NCBI GenBank assembly: GCA_902538225.1
Contig: CACBEF010000010.1
Location: 1 to 35,549, forward strand
From: an uncultured Prochlorococcus sp.
GTDB lineage: Bacteria > Cyanobacteriota > Cyanobacteriia > PCC-6307 > Cyanobiaceae
Length of the DNA: 35,549 nucleotides
Direction of reading: 5' to 3'
The notes under the pieces were generated by a model. That model was not told where the DNA came from. It did no database searches and saw nothing but the letters and a program-made list of their open reading frames with translations. This document shows positions 28,644 through 35,549 of this stretch, piece by piece (within the stretch, counting starts at the first letter, position 1; each line of letters starts with the position of its first letter). The position numbers and the translations under genes were made by a program.

Positions 28644-28757
28644 TTATTCAGTTGCTGTAATTAATCTTCCAATCAATACGATAAAAACAGCAGGCATTGC
28701 TATACCAATTAATGGAACAAAAATTGAAGGTAAAAGACTTGGTAAATCAGATGGCAT
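28644..28757 (-). CDS. psaI: Photosystem I subunit VIII
   Basis: A 37-residue single-span membrane protein, read directly from the complement of 28757-28644. It begins MPSDLPSLLPSIFVPLIG, has a central helix through FIVLIGRL and ends ITATE. PsaI binds PsaL and stabilises its place in photosystem I, and the gene directly precedes psaL here as in other cyanobacteria. AAAGA just upstream of the ATG is a weak ribosome-binding site and is part of a tandem repeat. Confidence 0.93.
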   Translation of the reverse strand: MPSDLPSLLPSIFVPLIGIAMPAVFIVLIGRLITATE

Positions 28758-28760
28758 AGT

Positions 28761-28780
28761 TCTTTAAACATCTTTAAACA
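28761..28780 (-). repeat. Tandem 10-bp direct repeat in the psaI leader
   Basis: TCTTTAAACA occurs twice without a gap (28761-28770 and 28771-28780), reading TGTTTAAAGA twice toward psaI on the minus strand. The unit equals about one DNA helical turn and ends three bases before the psaI ATG. It could be a double ribosome-binding element or a regulator site; function is inferred. Confidence 0.6.
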
Positions 28781-28849
28781 CTTTAGTATTTATCTGCTAA
28801 ATAGTGTTAATTTTACAACTGGATGATATAAAAATTATTAACTTTTTAC

Positions 28850-29242
28850 ATGTTAAATTTTTTCGCATTTGTACTTATTATTTTTATAGGAATATTACTT
28901 CTAGTTTTAAAAAAAAGAAGCTTTAAAAATTTAATAAATAAGGGCAAATTAGATTCTATTAAATTAAAAAAACATAGAAAAAATAATAATCAATTTGTTT
29001 CTAATAAAAAAAGTGTTTTATACAAACACGAAGAAAAAAAGCACTCAGTATTTTATAAGAATTCTCAAAGAAATAAAATGTTTAGTCTTTTTCAAGGAAA
29101 TACAGAAGACAAATTAAAAGCATTAAAAATTGCGGAAGAATTGGCTGATAAATCAACATTATCAATTTTAAGAATAGGATTGAGAGATATGTCTCCTGAA
29201 GTGGTTGAAATTTCAGCTTTATTAATCAGAAAATTCAAGTAA
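28850..29242 (+). CDS. Small membrane-anchored protein with HEAT-like C-terminus, function unknown
   Basis: A 130-residue protein. Residues 1-20 are a hydrophobic helix (LNFFAFVLIIFIGILLLVL), followed by a highly basic, low-complexity linker (~22-75, rich in Lys/Asn/Ser). The C-terminal part (~82-130) is two amphipathic helices, DKLKALKIAEELADKSTLSILRIGLRD and SPEVVEISALLIRKF, which resemble a single HEAT-type repeat. No named family recognised. It is divergent from psaI with 92 bases between starts, and its stop is 4 bases from the convergent GT2 gene. A thylakoid or plasma membrane location cannot be decided. Confidence 0.7.
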   Translation: MLNFFAFVLIIFIGILLLVLKKRSFKNLINKGKLDSIKLKKHRKNNNQFVSNKKSVLYKHEEKKHSVFYKNSQRNKMFSLFQGNTEDKLKALKIAEELADKSTLSILRIGLRDMSPEVVEISALLIRKFK

Positions 29243-29246
29243 AAAT

Positions 29247-30209
29247 TCAATTTCGTTCGGCACTACTTATTGACCTAATTCTATAAATTGGACGACTTTG
29301 ACTTTCATGATAAGTCCTAATTAAAAGTTCACTCAATAATCCAAAGCTAAATAATTGAACCCCAGCAATTCCTAATATTAATGCAAACATTAGCAACGGA
29401 CGATTTCCAATATCCTCACCCATTATTTTTAAAACTATTAAATAAGAGCTCATTGCAAGGCTAATGAAAATACTTATAATTCCAACAAAACCAAATCCAT
29501 ACATTGGTCTTGTTAAAAATTTAGTCATAAACCAAACAGTTAGTAAATCCATTAAAACTCTAAAAGTTCTATCGATTCCATATTTACTAGATCCATATTG
29601 CCTGCTTCTATGATTTACTTTAATTTCTTTGATTTTTGCACCTTCAATATTTGCTAAGACAGGCAAAAACCTGTGAAGTTCTCCATACAATTTAATATCA
29701 TCAATTATTTCTTTCTTAAAAGCTTTTAATGAACATCCATAGTCATGCAGCTTCAAACCTGTTACGCGACCAATTAATTTATTCGCTATTTTTGATGGAA
29801 TCTTTCTATTAATTAATTTATCTTTTCTATCAAACCTCCATCCACAAATCAAATCGTAGCCATTATTAATTTCTGAAATTAATATCGGAATATCATTTGG
29901 ATCATTCTGTAAATCACCATCCAAAGTAATGACAATATCACCTTTAGAGTTATCAAAGCCAGCTGACATTGCTGCAGTCTGCCCATAATTTTTGCGAAGG
30001 GAAATCACTGACAATTCTTTAATTTTGAGAGTTAATTGTTTTAATACTTGTTGAGTATTGTCTTTAGAACCATCATTTACAATAATCAATTCAAAATTAA
30101 ATTTATGTAATGACATTACATTTAAAACTTCATCCAATAAAAAACCAATACTCTCACTTTCGTTGTAAACAGGGATAATAATAGAAATTAATTGTTTTAT
30201 ATCTGACAT
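29247..30209 (-). CDS. GT2 polyprenyl-phosphate glycosyltransferase (GtrB/DPM1-like)
   Basis: A 320-residue protein. The N-terminal GT-A domain shows IIIPVYNESES (10-20), IVNDGSKDNT (43-52), RKNYGQTAAMSAGF (72-85) and the metal-binding DGDLQNDP (97-104). DYGCSLKAF (156-164), HRFLP and NHRSRQYGSSKYG follow. Two membrane helices end the protein (~236-260 and ~270-295). This is the layout of enzymes that move a sugar from a nucleotide donor to undecaprenyl/dolichyl phosphate, providing the donor used by GT39-type transferases. The GT39-like protein at 2683-4236 is a possible user, but they are 25 kb apart and that link is inference. Confidence 0.88.
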   Translation of the reverse strand: MSDIKQLISIIIPVYNESESIGFLLDEVLNVMSLHKFNFELIIVNDGSKDNTQQVLKQLTLKIKELSVISLRKNYGQTAAMSAGFDNSKGDIVITLDGDLQNDPNDIPILISEINNGYDLICGWRFDRKDKLINRKIPSKIANKLIGRVTGLKLHDYGCSLKAFKKEIIDDIKLYGELHRFLPVLANIEGAKIKEIKVNHRSRQYGSSKYGIDRTFRVLMDLLTVWFMTKFLTRPMYGFGFVGIISIFISLAMSSYLIVLKIMGEDIGNRPLLMFALILGIAGVQLFSFGLLSELLIRTYHESQSRPIYRIRSISSAERN

Positions 30210-30265
30210 TTATATTTGATAATATTTATATAATTTTAACTTAATTTAGAACATTAAAATTAAAC

Positions 30266-30294
30266 AAAAAAAATCACCACAAATGTGGTGATTT
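30266..30294 (-). terminator. Rho-independent terminator of psaA-psaB
   Basis: On the minus strand, a perfect 11-bp inverted repeat (arms 30284-30294 and 30271-30281, core TCACCACA/TGTGGTGA) begins 18 bases after the psaB stop and runs straight into a run of U residues (30266-30273). This is the clearest terminator in the window. Confidence 0.88.
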
Positions 30295-30312
30295 AAATTA
30301 TTTAAGAAAAAT

Positions 30313-32541
30313 TTAACCAAACTTACCTGAAGTTGATGCAATAAGAAATGCACCGAATGTAAGAATGTTTCCAATCGTGAAATGTGCCAGTCCAACTAAT
30401 CTAGCTTGAACAATTGAAAGTGCAACTGGCTTATCTCTCCAGCCAACAAGATTAGCTATTGGAGTACGCTGATGTGCCCAAACTAATGTTTCAATTAATT
30501 CTTGCCAGTAACCACGCCATGATATTAAGAACATAAAACCAGTAGCCCAAACTAAGTGACCGAATAGGAACATCCAGGCCCAAGGAGATAAAGAGTTAAC
30601 TCCGAATGGATTATATCCGTTAATAAGTTGAGCAGAGTTTAACCAGAGATAATCTCTGAACCAACCCATTAGATAAGTTCCTGATTCATTAAATTGCGCA
30701 ACATTACCCTGCCATATTGCTAGGTGTTTCCAATGCCAGTAGAAGGTTACCCATGCTATTAAATTTAATGCCCAGAACATAGCTAAGTACATGGCGTCCC
30801 AAGATGAACTATCACAAGTACCTCCACGTCCGGGACCATCGCAAGGGAATGCATATCCTAAATCTTTCTTATCAGGAATTAATTTTGTTCCTCTAGCATC
30901 AAGTGCACCTTTAATAAGGATTAAAGCAGTTGTATGAAGACCTAAAGCGATAGCATGGTGAACTAAGAAATCAGCAGGACCGATAGGTAAGAAAGCACTT
31001 AATGCATCTTGTCTATTAATAAGATCCATCCAGTAATGATTACCTGGTAATGAATTAGCAGCGAGACTTGCTGAACTTGTAGGATCAGATAATAAAGCGT
31101 TAAAGCCGTACATCATCTTACCTTGAGCGGCTTGAACGAATTGAGCAAATACTGGCTCAATTAAAATTTGTTTTTCAGGGTTACCAAAAGCTACAACAAC
31201 GTCGTTATGAACATAAATTCCAAGAGTGTGGAATCCTAGCAACATTGTTACCCAGCTAAGGTGGCTTATCAAAGCTTCCTTTGTTCCAAGAACTCTAGCT
31301 AATACATTATCTTTATTTAATTCAGGATCATAATCTCTTACAAAGAAAATAGCTCCGTGTGCAAATGCACCAACCATCAAGAACATTGCTATGTACTGAT
31401 GATGACTATATAACGCAGATTGTGTAGTGTAGTCCCTGGCAATAAAAGCGTAAGAAGGAAGTGCACCCATATGTTGCGCTACAAGAGAAGTTGCTACACC
31501 AAGTGATGCTAATGCTAGACCAAGTTGGAAATGTAATGAATTATTTACAGTTTCGTAAATTCCATCATGATTAATTCCGAAACTACCTTTATGAGGATCA
31601 TTAGGGTGTCTTGTATTATGGGCTTCTGTAATTTCTTTGAGGCTATGACCAATACCAAAAGTATTTCTATACATATGACCAGCAATTACAAAAACTGTTC
31701 CAATCGCAATATGATGATGCGCAATATCAGTAAGCCATAATGCTTCACTTTGAGGATGTAGACCACCTAAGAAAGTAAAGATTGCTGTGCCAGCTCCCTC
31801 AGCTGTTCCAAATACTTGGTCTAAAGAATCAGGATTTTGAGCATATGCTCCCCAGTTTAAAGAAAAGAAAGGAGCTAATCCTGCAGGGTGTGGAAGGACT
31901 GTTAACCAATTATCCCAACCTACATGCTGTCCTCTTGATTCAGGTATAGCAACATGAACTAAATGACCTGTCCAAGCAATACTACTAAAACCAAATAAGA
32001 CTGCTAAATGATGATTTAATCTTGACTCTGCATTTTTAAACCAAGCTAAAGAAGGTCTGAATTTTGGCTGTAAATGTAACCAACCTGCAAATAGAGTCCA
32101 ACAAGCCAAAATACTCATGAATATTGAAGCTTGGAACAGTTGCTCATTAGTTCTCATTCCAATTGTGTACCACCAATGATAGAGACCTGAGTAAGCTATG
32201 TTTACTGGACCACTAGCTCCAGCTTGTGTCATTGCTTCTGTGATACCAGATCCGAAATGAGGATCCCAAATAGCATGAGCAATAGGACGAACGTGGGTTG
32301 GATCAAGTACAAATTGCTCGAAGTTACCTTGCCAAGCAATATGAAATAAATTACCAGCTACCCAGAGGGCGATTATTGCTAGATGACCAAAATGTGTAGA
32401 GAAAAGCTTCTGATAAAGCTTTTCTTCGGTCATACCATCATGACTTTCAAAGTCGTGTGCAGTAGCTATTCCGTACCATATTCGTCGGGTTGTAGGGTCC
32501 TGAGCTAGACCCTGGTTAAATGATGGAAATTTTGTTGCCAT
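30313..32541 (-). CDS. psaB: Photosystem I P700 apoprotein A2
   Basis: A 742-residue thylakoid protein, one half of the photosystem I core dimer that binds P700, A0, A1 and most antenna chlorophylls. The FX 4Fe-4S loop [10 protein letters not shown] places ligands at C567 and C576. The many His-containing membrane helices ([50 protein letters not shown]) are intact and the C-terminus ends [11 protein letters not shown]. Length is typical. It follows psaA after 27 bases and precedes a clear terminator, so the pair is a two-gene operon. Confidence 0.99.
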   Translation of the reverse strand: MATKFPSFNQGLAQDPTTRRIWYGIATAHDFESHDGMTEEKLYQKLFSTHFGHLAIIALWVAGNLFHIAWQGNFEQFVLDPTHVRPIAHAIWDPHFGSGITEAMTQAGASGPVNIAYSGLYHWWYTIGMRTNEQLFQASIFMSILACWTLFAGWLHLQPKFRPSLAWFKNAESRLNHHLAVLFGFSSIAWTGHLVHVAIPESRGQHVGWDNWLTVLPHPAGLAPFFSLNWGAYAQNPDSLDQVFGTAEGAGTAIFTFLGGLHPQSEALWLTDIAHHHIAIGTVFVIAGHMYRNTFGIGHSLKEITEAHNTRHPNDPHKGSFGINHDGIYETVNNSLHFQLGLALASLGVATSLVAQHMGALPSYAFIARDYTTQSALYSHHQYIAMFLMVGAFAHGAIFFVRDYDPELNKDNVLARVLGTKEALISHLSWVTMLLGFHTLGIYVHNDVVVAFGNPEKQILIEPVFAQFVQAAQGKMMYGFNALLSDPTSSASLAANSLPGNHYWMDLINRQDALSAFLPIGPADFLVHHAIALGLHTTALILIKGALDARGTKLIPDKKDLGYAFPCDGPGRGGTCDSSSWDAMYLAMFWALNLIAWVTFYWHWKHLAIWQGNVAQFNESGTYLMGWFRDYLWLNSAQLINGYNPFGVNSLSPWAWMFLFGHLVWATGFMFLISWRGYWQELIETLVWAHQRTPIANLVGWRDKPVALSIVQARLVGLAHFTIGNILTFGAFLIASTSGKFG

Positions 32542-32568
32542 TGTATTAAAAAGGTGAAGTTCAGGTAA

Positions 32569-34872
32569 TTAGCCCAGGCCGAAAAGGCGAGCGTGGAAGA
32601 AGGCCCAGGTAGTCGCGATACCGCCTACTAAGAAGTGAGTAACGCCAACCGCACGACCTTGAGTAATTGATAGTGCTCTTGGTTGAATTGTTGGAGCAAC
32701 TTTAAGTTTGTTATGAGCCCAAACAATTGACTCAAACAGCTCTTGCCAATAACCTCTTCCGCTGAATAAGAACATTAAGCTAAATGCCCAGATAAAGTGT
32801 GCTCCTAAGAACATCAAACCATACATACTTATAGCTGAACCATAACTGGTCAAAACCTGAGAAGCTTGCGCCCATAAAAAGTCTCTAAGCCAACCATTAA
32901 TAGTAATGGCACTTTGAGCGAAGTTACCTCCAGTTAGTCCCCAAACATCACTTTGCATCTTCCAAGAAAAATGGAAAATAACAATTGATAAGCAGTTATA
33001 CATCCAGAAGAGTGCTAAGAAAACATGATCCCAAGAAGAAACTTGACATGTGCCTCCTCTACCAGGACCATCACATGGAAATCTAAATCCTAATGATGCT
33101 TTATCAGGTATCAATCTTGAGCTTCTTGCATAAAGAACACCTTTAAGAAGAATTAAAACTGTTACGTGTATTTGGAATGCATGGATATGATGAATCATCA
33201 AGTCAGCAGTTCCTAAGGGGATTGGAGCGATAGCAACCTTTCCACCTACTTCAACTAAACTTCCATTAAATACTTCACTTATAGCTTTATGAGGTAAAGC
33301 TTCTGCTGTACCAGCCAATATAGAAGTACCAACGGCTGAAGCTTGAATGCTTTGAACCCATTGAGCAAATATTGGTTGAAGTTGGATTGCAGAATCACTA
33401 AACATATCTTGAGGTCTTCCTAAAGCTCTCATTGTGTCGTTATGAATATAGAGTCCAAAGCTATGGAATCCTAACCACATACATACCCAGTTCAAGTGAC
33501 TAATTAAAGCATCTCTTGCCTTAAGAATTCTGTCTAATACATTATCAATATGTTTTGCTGGATCGTAATCTCTTACCATTGCAATTCCAGCATGCGCACC
33601 TGCTCCTACTATGAATAATCCACCTATCCACATGTGATGGGTAAATAATCCAAGAACTGTCATGTAGTCAGTAGCTATATAAGGATATGGAGGCATCGCA
33701 TACATGTGATGAGATACAAGTATGCTTATAGATCCAAGCATCGCTAAGTTTACTGATAGCTGGGCATGTCTACTTTCTGCCATAAATTCAAAAAGACCTT
33801 GATGACCTTTAGGAGCAGGGAATAATATTGGGTCTCCTTGCTGTGAATCTAATATTTCTTTCATACTATGACCAATTCCGTAATTGGTTCTGTACATATG
33901 ACCACCGATTATTGCTATTACACCAAAAGCTAAATGATGATGTGAAACATCAGTCATCCACAAGCTTCCTGTCACAGGGTTAAGTCCACCTTTGAAAGTT
34001 AGAAAGTCTGAGAAAGCTAACCAATTTAAACTAAAGAAATTACCTGTGCCACTTGCTAATCCTGGAAATATCTGACCGATAATTTGTGGATCGCAGAGTT
34101 GATGCGGCATAGGCATATCTGCAATAGTTGCTATTTCTTTTCCATTAATAACTAAAGGAGAGCCTGCATCAATTGCATCTAATAGAGCTGCAGTAGGAGC
34201 TCCAATATGAATGCAATGGCCAGCCCATGCTAAAGATCCTAGTCCTACTAAACCAGCAATATGGTGGTTAAGCATAGACTCAATATCTTGGAACCACTCC
34301 ATTTTTGGAGCTGCTTTATGATAATGAAAAATTCCAGCATGAAGCATAAGTGCAGCCATTACTACAGCACCAATTGCTAAAGCCATCAGTTCACTCTCAT
34401 TAGTAATTCCCCATGCTCGCCACATGTGGAATATTCCTGAACTAATTTGAATACCGTTGTAGTTAGCACCAAGGTCAGCATTAAGCATTTCTTGACCAAC
34501 GATTGCCCAAACTTGCTGAGCTCCGGGTTTGACATGAGTTGGATCAGCTAACCAACCTGAGTAATTAGAAAATCTTGCTCCATGAAAAAATGCAGCACTC
34601 ATCCATATAAAAATGACTGCAAGGTGTCCAAAATGAGCTGAAAAGATTTTTCTTGTTGCTTCTTCAGCATCGCCAGTATGCACATCGAAATCATGTGCAT
34701 CAGCATGCAAATTCCAGATCCAAGTTGTAGTTTTTGGACCTTTAGATAATTTACTTGACCAGAAACCTGGCTTATCTAATTTGGCAAAATCAATAGGTCT
34801 TGGATCGGCCTTGACAGGATCTTCCAAAACTTTTTTGTTTTTTTCTCCACTTTCTGGTGGGCTGATGGTCAT
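32569..34872 (-). CDS. psaA: Photosystem I P700 apoprotein A1
   Basis: A 767-residue partner of PsaB in the photosystem I core. The FX loop [10 protein letters not shown] supplies C600 and C609. His-rich membrane helices ([39 protein letters not shown]) and the conserved C-terminus ([23 protein letters not shown]) are complete. Compared with psaB it carries the extra N-terminal stromal segment usual for PsaA. The start is fixed by a good ribosome-binding site, GAGGTG, four bases before the ATG. Confidence 0.99.
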   Translation of the reverse strand: MTISPPESGEKNKKVLEDPVKADPRPIDFAKLDKPGFWSSKLSKGPKTTTWIWNLHADAHDFDVHTGDAEEATRKIFSAHFGHLAVIFIWMSAAFFHGARFSNYSGWLADPTHVKPGAQQVWAIVGQEMLNADLGANYNGIQISSGIFHMWRAWGITNESELMALAIGAVVMAALMLHAGIFHYHKAAPKMEWFQDIESMLNHHIAGLVGLGSLAWAGHCIHIGAPTAALLDAIDAGSPLVINGKEIATIADMPMPHQLCDPQIIGQIFPGLASGTGNFFSLNWLAFSDFLTFKGGLNPVTGSLWMTDVSHHHLAFGVIAIIGGHMYRTNYGIGHSMKEILDSQQGDPILFPAPKGHQGLFEFMAESRHAQLSVNLAMLGSISILVSHHMYAMPPYPYIATDYMTVLGLFTHHMWIGGLFIVGAGAHAGIAMVRDYDPAKHIDNVLDRILKARDALISHLNWVCMWLGFHSFGLYIHNDTMRALGRPQDMFSDSAIQLQPIFAQWVQSIQASAVGTSILAGTAEALPHKAISEVFNGSLVEVGGKVAIAPIPLGTADLMIHHIHAFQIHVTVLILLKGVLYARSSRLIPDKASLGFRFPCDGPGRGGTCQVSSWDHVFLALFWMYNCLSIVIFHFSWKMQSDVWGLTGGNFAQSAITINGWLRDFLWAQASQVLTSYGSAISMYGLMFLGAHFIWAFSLMFLFSGRGYWQELFESIVWAHNKLKVAPTIQPRALSITQGRAVGVTHFLVGGIATTWAFFHARLFGLG

Positions 34873-34876
34873 CTAG

Positions 34877-34882
34877 CACCTC
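34877..34882 (-). promoter_or_regulatory. Shine-Dalgarno sequence of psaA
   Basis: The minus strand reads GAGGTG, then CTAG, then ATG. A strong ribosome-binding site is uncommon in this window, where most genes have none that can be seen, and it fits a very highly translated gene. Confidence 0.75.
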
Positions 34883-34915
34883 GAAAATAATTGACATTAA
34901 AGCCGATTGATCGGA

Positions 34916-34981
34916 TCTTGAACCTATTTTTAATGATAATGTTCAAGAAAACGAATCCCTCGGAACTTTAGATATTCGTTT
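34916..34981 (-). promoter_or_regulatory. Two abutting 33-base inverted repeats upstream of psaA
   Basis: Repeat one: TCTTGAAC (34916-34923) and GTTCAAGA (34941-34948). Repeat two: AAACGAAT (34949-34956) and ATTCGTTT (34974-34981). Each has perfect 8-bp arms and a 17-base centre, and they join without a gap, so their centres are 33 bases apart (about three helical turns). They lie 44-109 bases upstream of the psaA ATG. They may be two leader hairpins protecting the mRNA, or paired sites for a dimeric light/redox regulator; which is not decidable by eye. Confidence 0.65.
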
Positions 34982-35021
34982 CAAAAATAATAAGGCAAAG
35001 ATTCTTTCGTTATGCATTAAC

Positions 35022-35047
35022 GTAACAAATGTTCTAATGATTGTTAC
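35022..35047. repeat. Inverted repeat GTAACAA / TTGTTAC in the psaA-cbiG spacer
   Basis: GTAACAA (35022-35028) and TTGTTAC (35041-35047) are perfect complements with a 12-base centre. A shorter palindrome CGTTA/TAACG (35008-35012, 35018-35022) adjoins it. They are placed where psaA promoter elements would be expected if the two 33-base repeats are in the leader. Resemblance to the GTTACA half-sites of the cyanobacterial HLR1 element is only partial. Confidence 0.45.
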
Positions 35048-35076
35048 TATATGAATATTTTGTTAAATTCTAATCT

Positions 35077-35205
35077 ATGACTAAATTATGGGTATTTTTA
35101 CTCAAAATTTATGTAAATTTCTTAAATTTTTTTTTATATTTCAAAGAAAATTTTAAAAATCCAGCGAAAGTATATAATTTCAAAGTTACTATCAATAGTT
35201 TCTAA
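35077..35205 (+). CDS. Possible 42-residue hydrophobic small ORF (weak)
   Basis: An ATG-started frame of 42 codons: a hydrophobic, Phe/Leu/Tyr-rich first half (MTKLWVFLLKIYVNFLNFFL) and a basic second half. Its TAA ends one base before the TTG proposed as the cbiG start, which would suit a leader or coupled ORF. No ribosome-binding site or recognised family is seen, and such frames can arise by chance in A/T-rich DNA. Confidence 0.2.
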   Translation: MTKLWVFLLKIYVNFLNFFLYFKENFKNPAKVYNFKVTINSF

Positions 35206-35206
35206 T

Positions 35207-35549
35207 TTGAAAGGCATTGCGATAGGTCTATCTAATAATTCAAAAGAAATTTTAAAAAGGCTTAAAAAAACCGAATTTGTCCAAGACATATATATTTCAG
35301 GTTCTTCAAAAGATAATGGAAAGGAAAATGAACTTATTCAAGTACAAAAACCTAGAGAAATCTTACTAAAAAAATGGCAGGAGATAGATTTAATAATTTT
35401 TATAGGCTCAATTGCTGCATCAATACGCTTAATAAATTCATTTTTAACCTCTAAAGATCAAGATCCAGGAGTAATAGTTATAGATAACAAATGTTCCAAG
35501 ATAGTTCCTTTAATTGGCTTACATCAGTCAAATACTCAAAATATTGCTT
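35207..35549 (+). CDS. CbiG-type cobalamin biosynthesis protein, 5' part (3' end outside window); probably a CbiG-CobJ/CbiH fusion
   Basis: An open frame of 114 codons running off the window. It starts at TTG 35207 (reads KGIAIGLSNNSKEIL); no ATG occurs between this and the in-frame stop at 35123-35125. The pattern is typical of the CbiG N-terminal and central parts: DLIIFIGSIAASIRLINSFL, then DPGVIVIDNKCSKIVPLIGLH. CbiG opens the lactone ring of cobalt-precorrin-5A in the anaerobic corrin pathway. In marine picocyanobacteria this domain is, to my recollection, fused to the C17-methyltransferase CobJ/CbiH; that part would lie beyond the window and cannot be seen. It is divergent from psaA across a 334-base spacer. 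Confidence 0.8.
   Translation, partial: MKGIAIGLSNNSKEILKRLKKTEFVQDIYISGSSKDNGKENELIQVQKPREILLKKWQEIDLIIFIGSIAASIRLINSFLTSKDQDPGVIVIDNKCSKIVPLIGLHQSNTQNIA

Noticed and set aside
28806-28820. Possible HLR1 (RpaB) element GTTAAT...TTACAA upstream of psaI
   Set aside because: The half-sites are 7 rather than about 10 bases apart and the first one is poor.
1-35549. CRISPR array, rRNA genes or riboswitch
   Set aside because: No regularly spaced repeats, no rRNA sequence and no recognisable riboswitch core (including cobalamin ahead of the CbiG-type gene) were seen.

Overview
The window looks like a piece of a streamlined, very AT-rich marine picocyanobacterial chromosome, most likely high-light Prochlorococcus. 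The reasons are its strong A/T codon bias, psaA-psaB and psaI-psaL, an LL-diaminopimelate aminotransferase, a ferredoxin-type GOGAT, an MPBQ/MSBQ methyltransferase, an RNase E with the cyanobacterial C-terminal arginine-rich tail, and minimal spacers. No insertion sequence, prophage, CRISPR array or rRNA operon is visible. The strain assignment is inference; the gene calls rest on motifs read in the translations.

Layout. (1) 1-2.5 kb: 3' part of infB, cut by the window edge, facing a small DUF3493-like membrane protein. (2) 2.6-7.1 kb: tRNA-Thr(CGT), then a GT39-like membrane glycosyltransferase, a GT2 glycosyltransferase carrying what looks like the stump of a methyltransferase domain, and a B12-binding-type radical SAM protein. 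(3) 7.1-12.8 kb: clpS and dapL on the minus strand; rne and rnhB on the plus strand, overlapping by 44 bases; a DUF1997 gene; pheA. (4) 12.8-19.1 kb: a minus-strand ribosomal block rpsL-rpsG-fusA-tuf-rpsJ, followed by a LON-domain protein and the MPBQ/MSBQ methyltransferase. (5) 19.3-25.1 kb: ferredoxin-GOGAT, a YciI-like protein starting on the next base, and convergent lipA. (6) 25.4-28.0 kb: a serine-recombinase-like protein without the catalytic serine plus a 70-residue acidic protein, then a divergent pair of a beta-lactamase-fold hydrolase and an NlpC/P60 peptidase. (7) 28.0-34.9 kb: psaI-psaL, a small HEAT-like membrane protein, a GT2 polyprenyl-phosphate-type glycosyltransferase, and psaA-psaB with a clear terminator. 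(8) 34.9 kb to the end: a spacer rich in inverted repeats and the start of a CbiG-type cobalamin gene.

Most of the content is core: translation, photosystem I, nitrogen assimilation, amino acid and cofactor synthesis. The accessory-looking parts are the glycosyltransferase block beside the tRNA and the recombinase-like/small-protein/hydrolase stretch. The most interesting signals are two abutting 33-base inverted repeats with identical geometry upstream of psaA, the recombinase-like protein with altered active-site residues, the double use of the rne/rnhB overlap (it encodes the probable PNPase-binding tail), and a strong hairpin between tuf and rpsJ. I did not find a clearly novel multigene system; the best candidate is the 25.4-26.3 kb pair.
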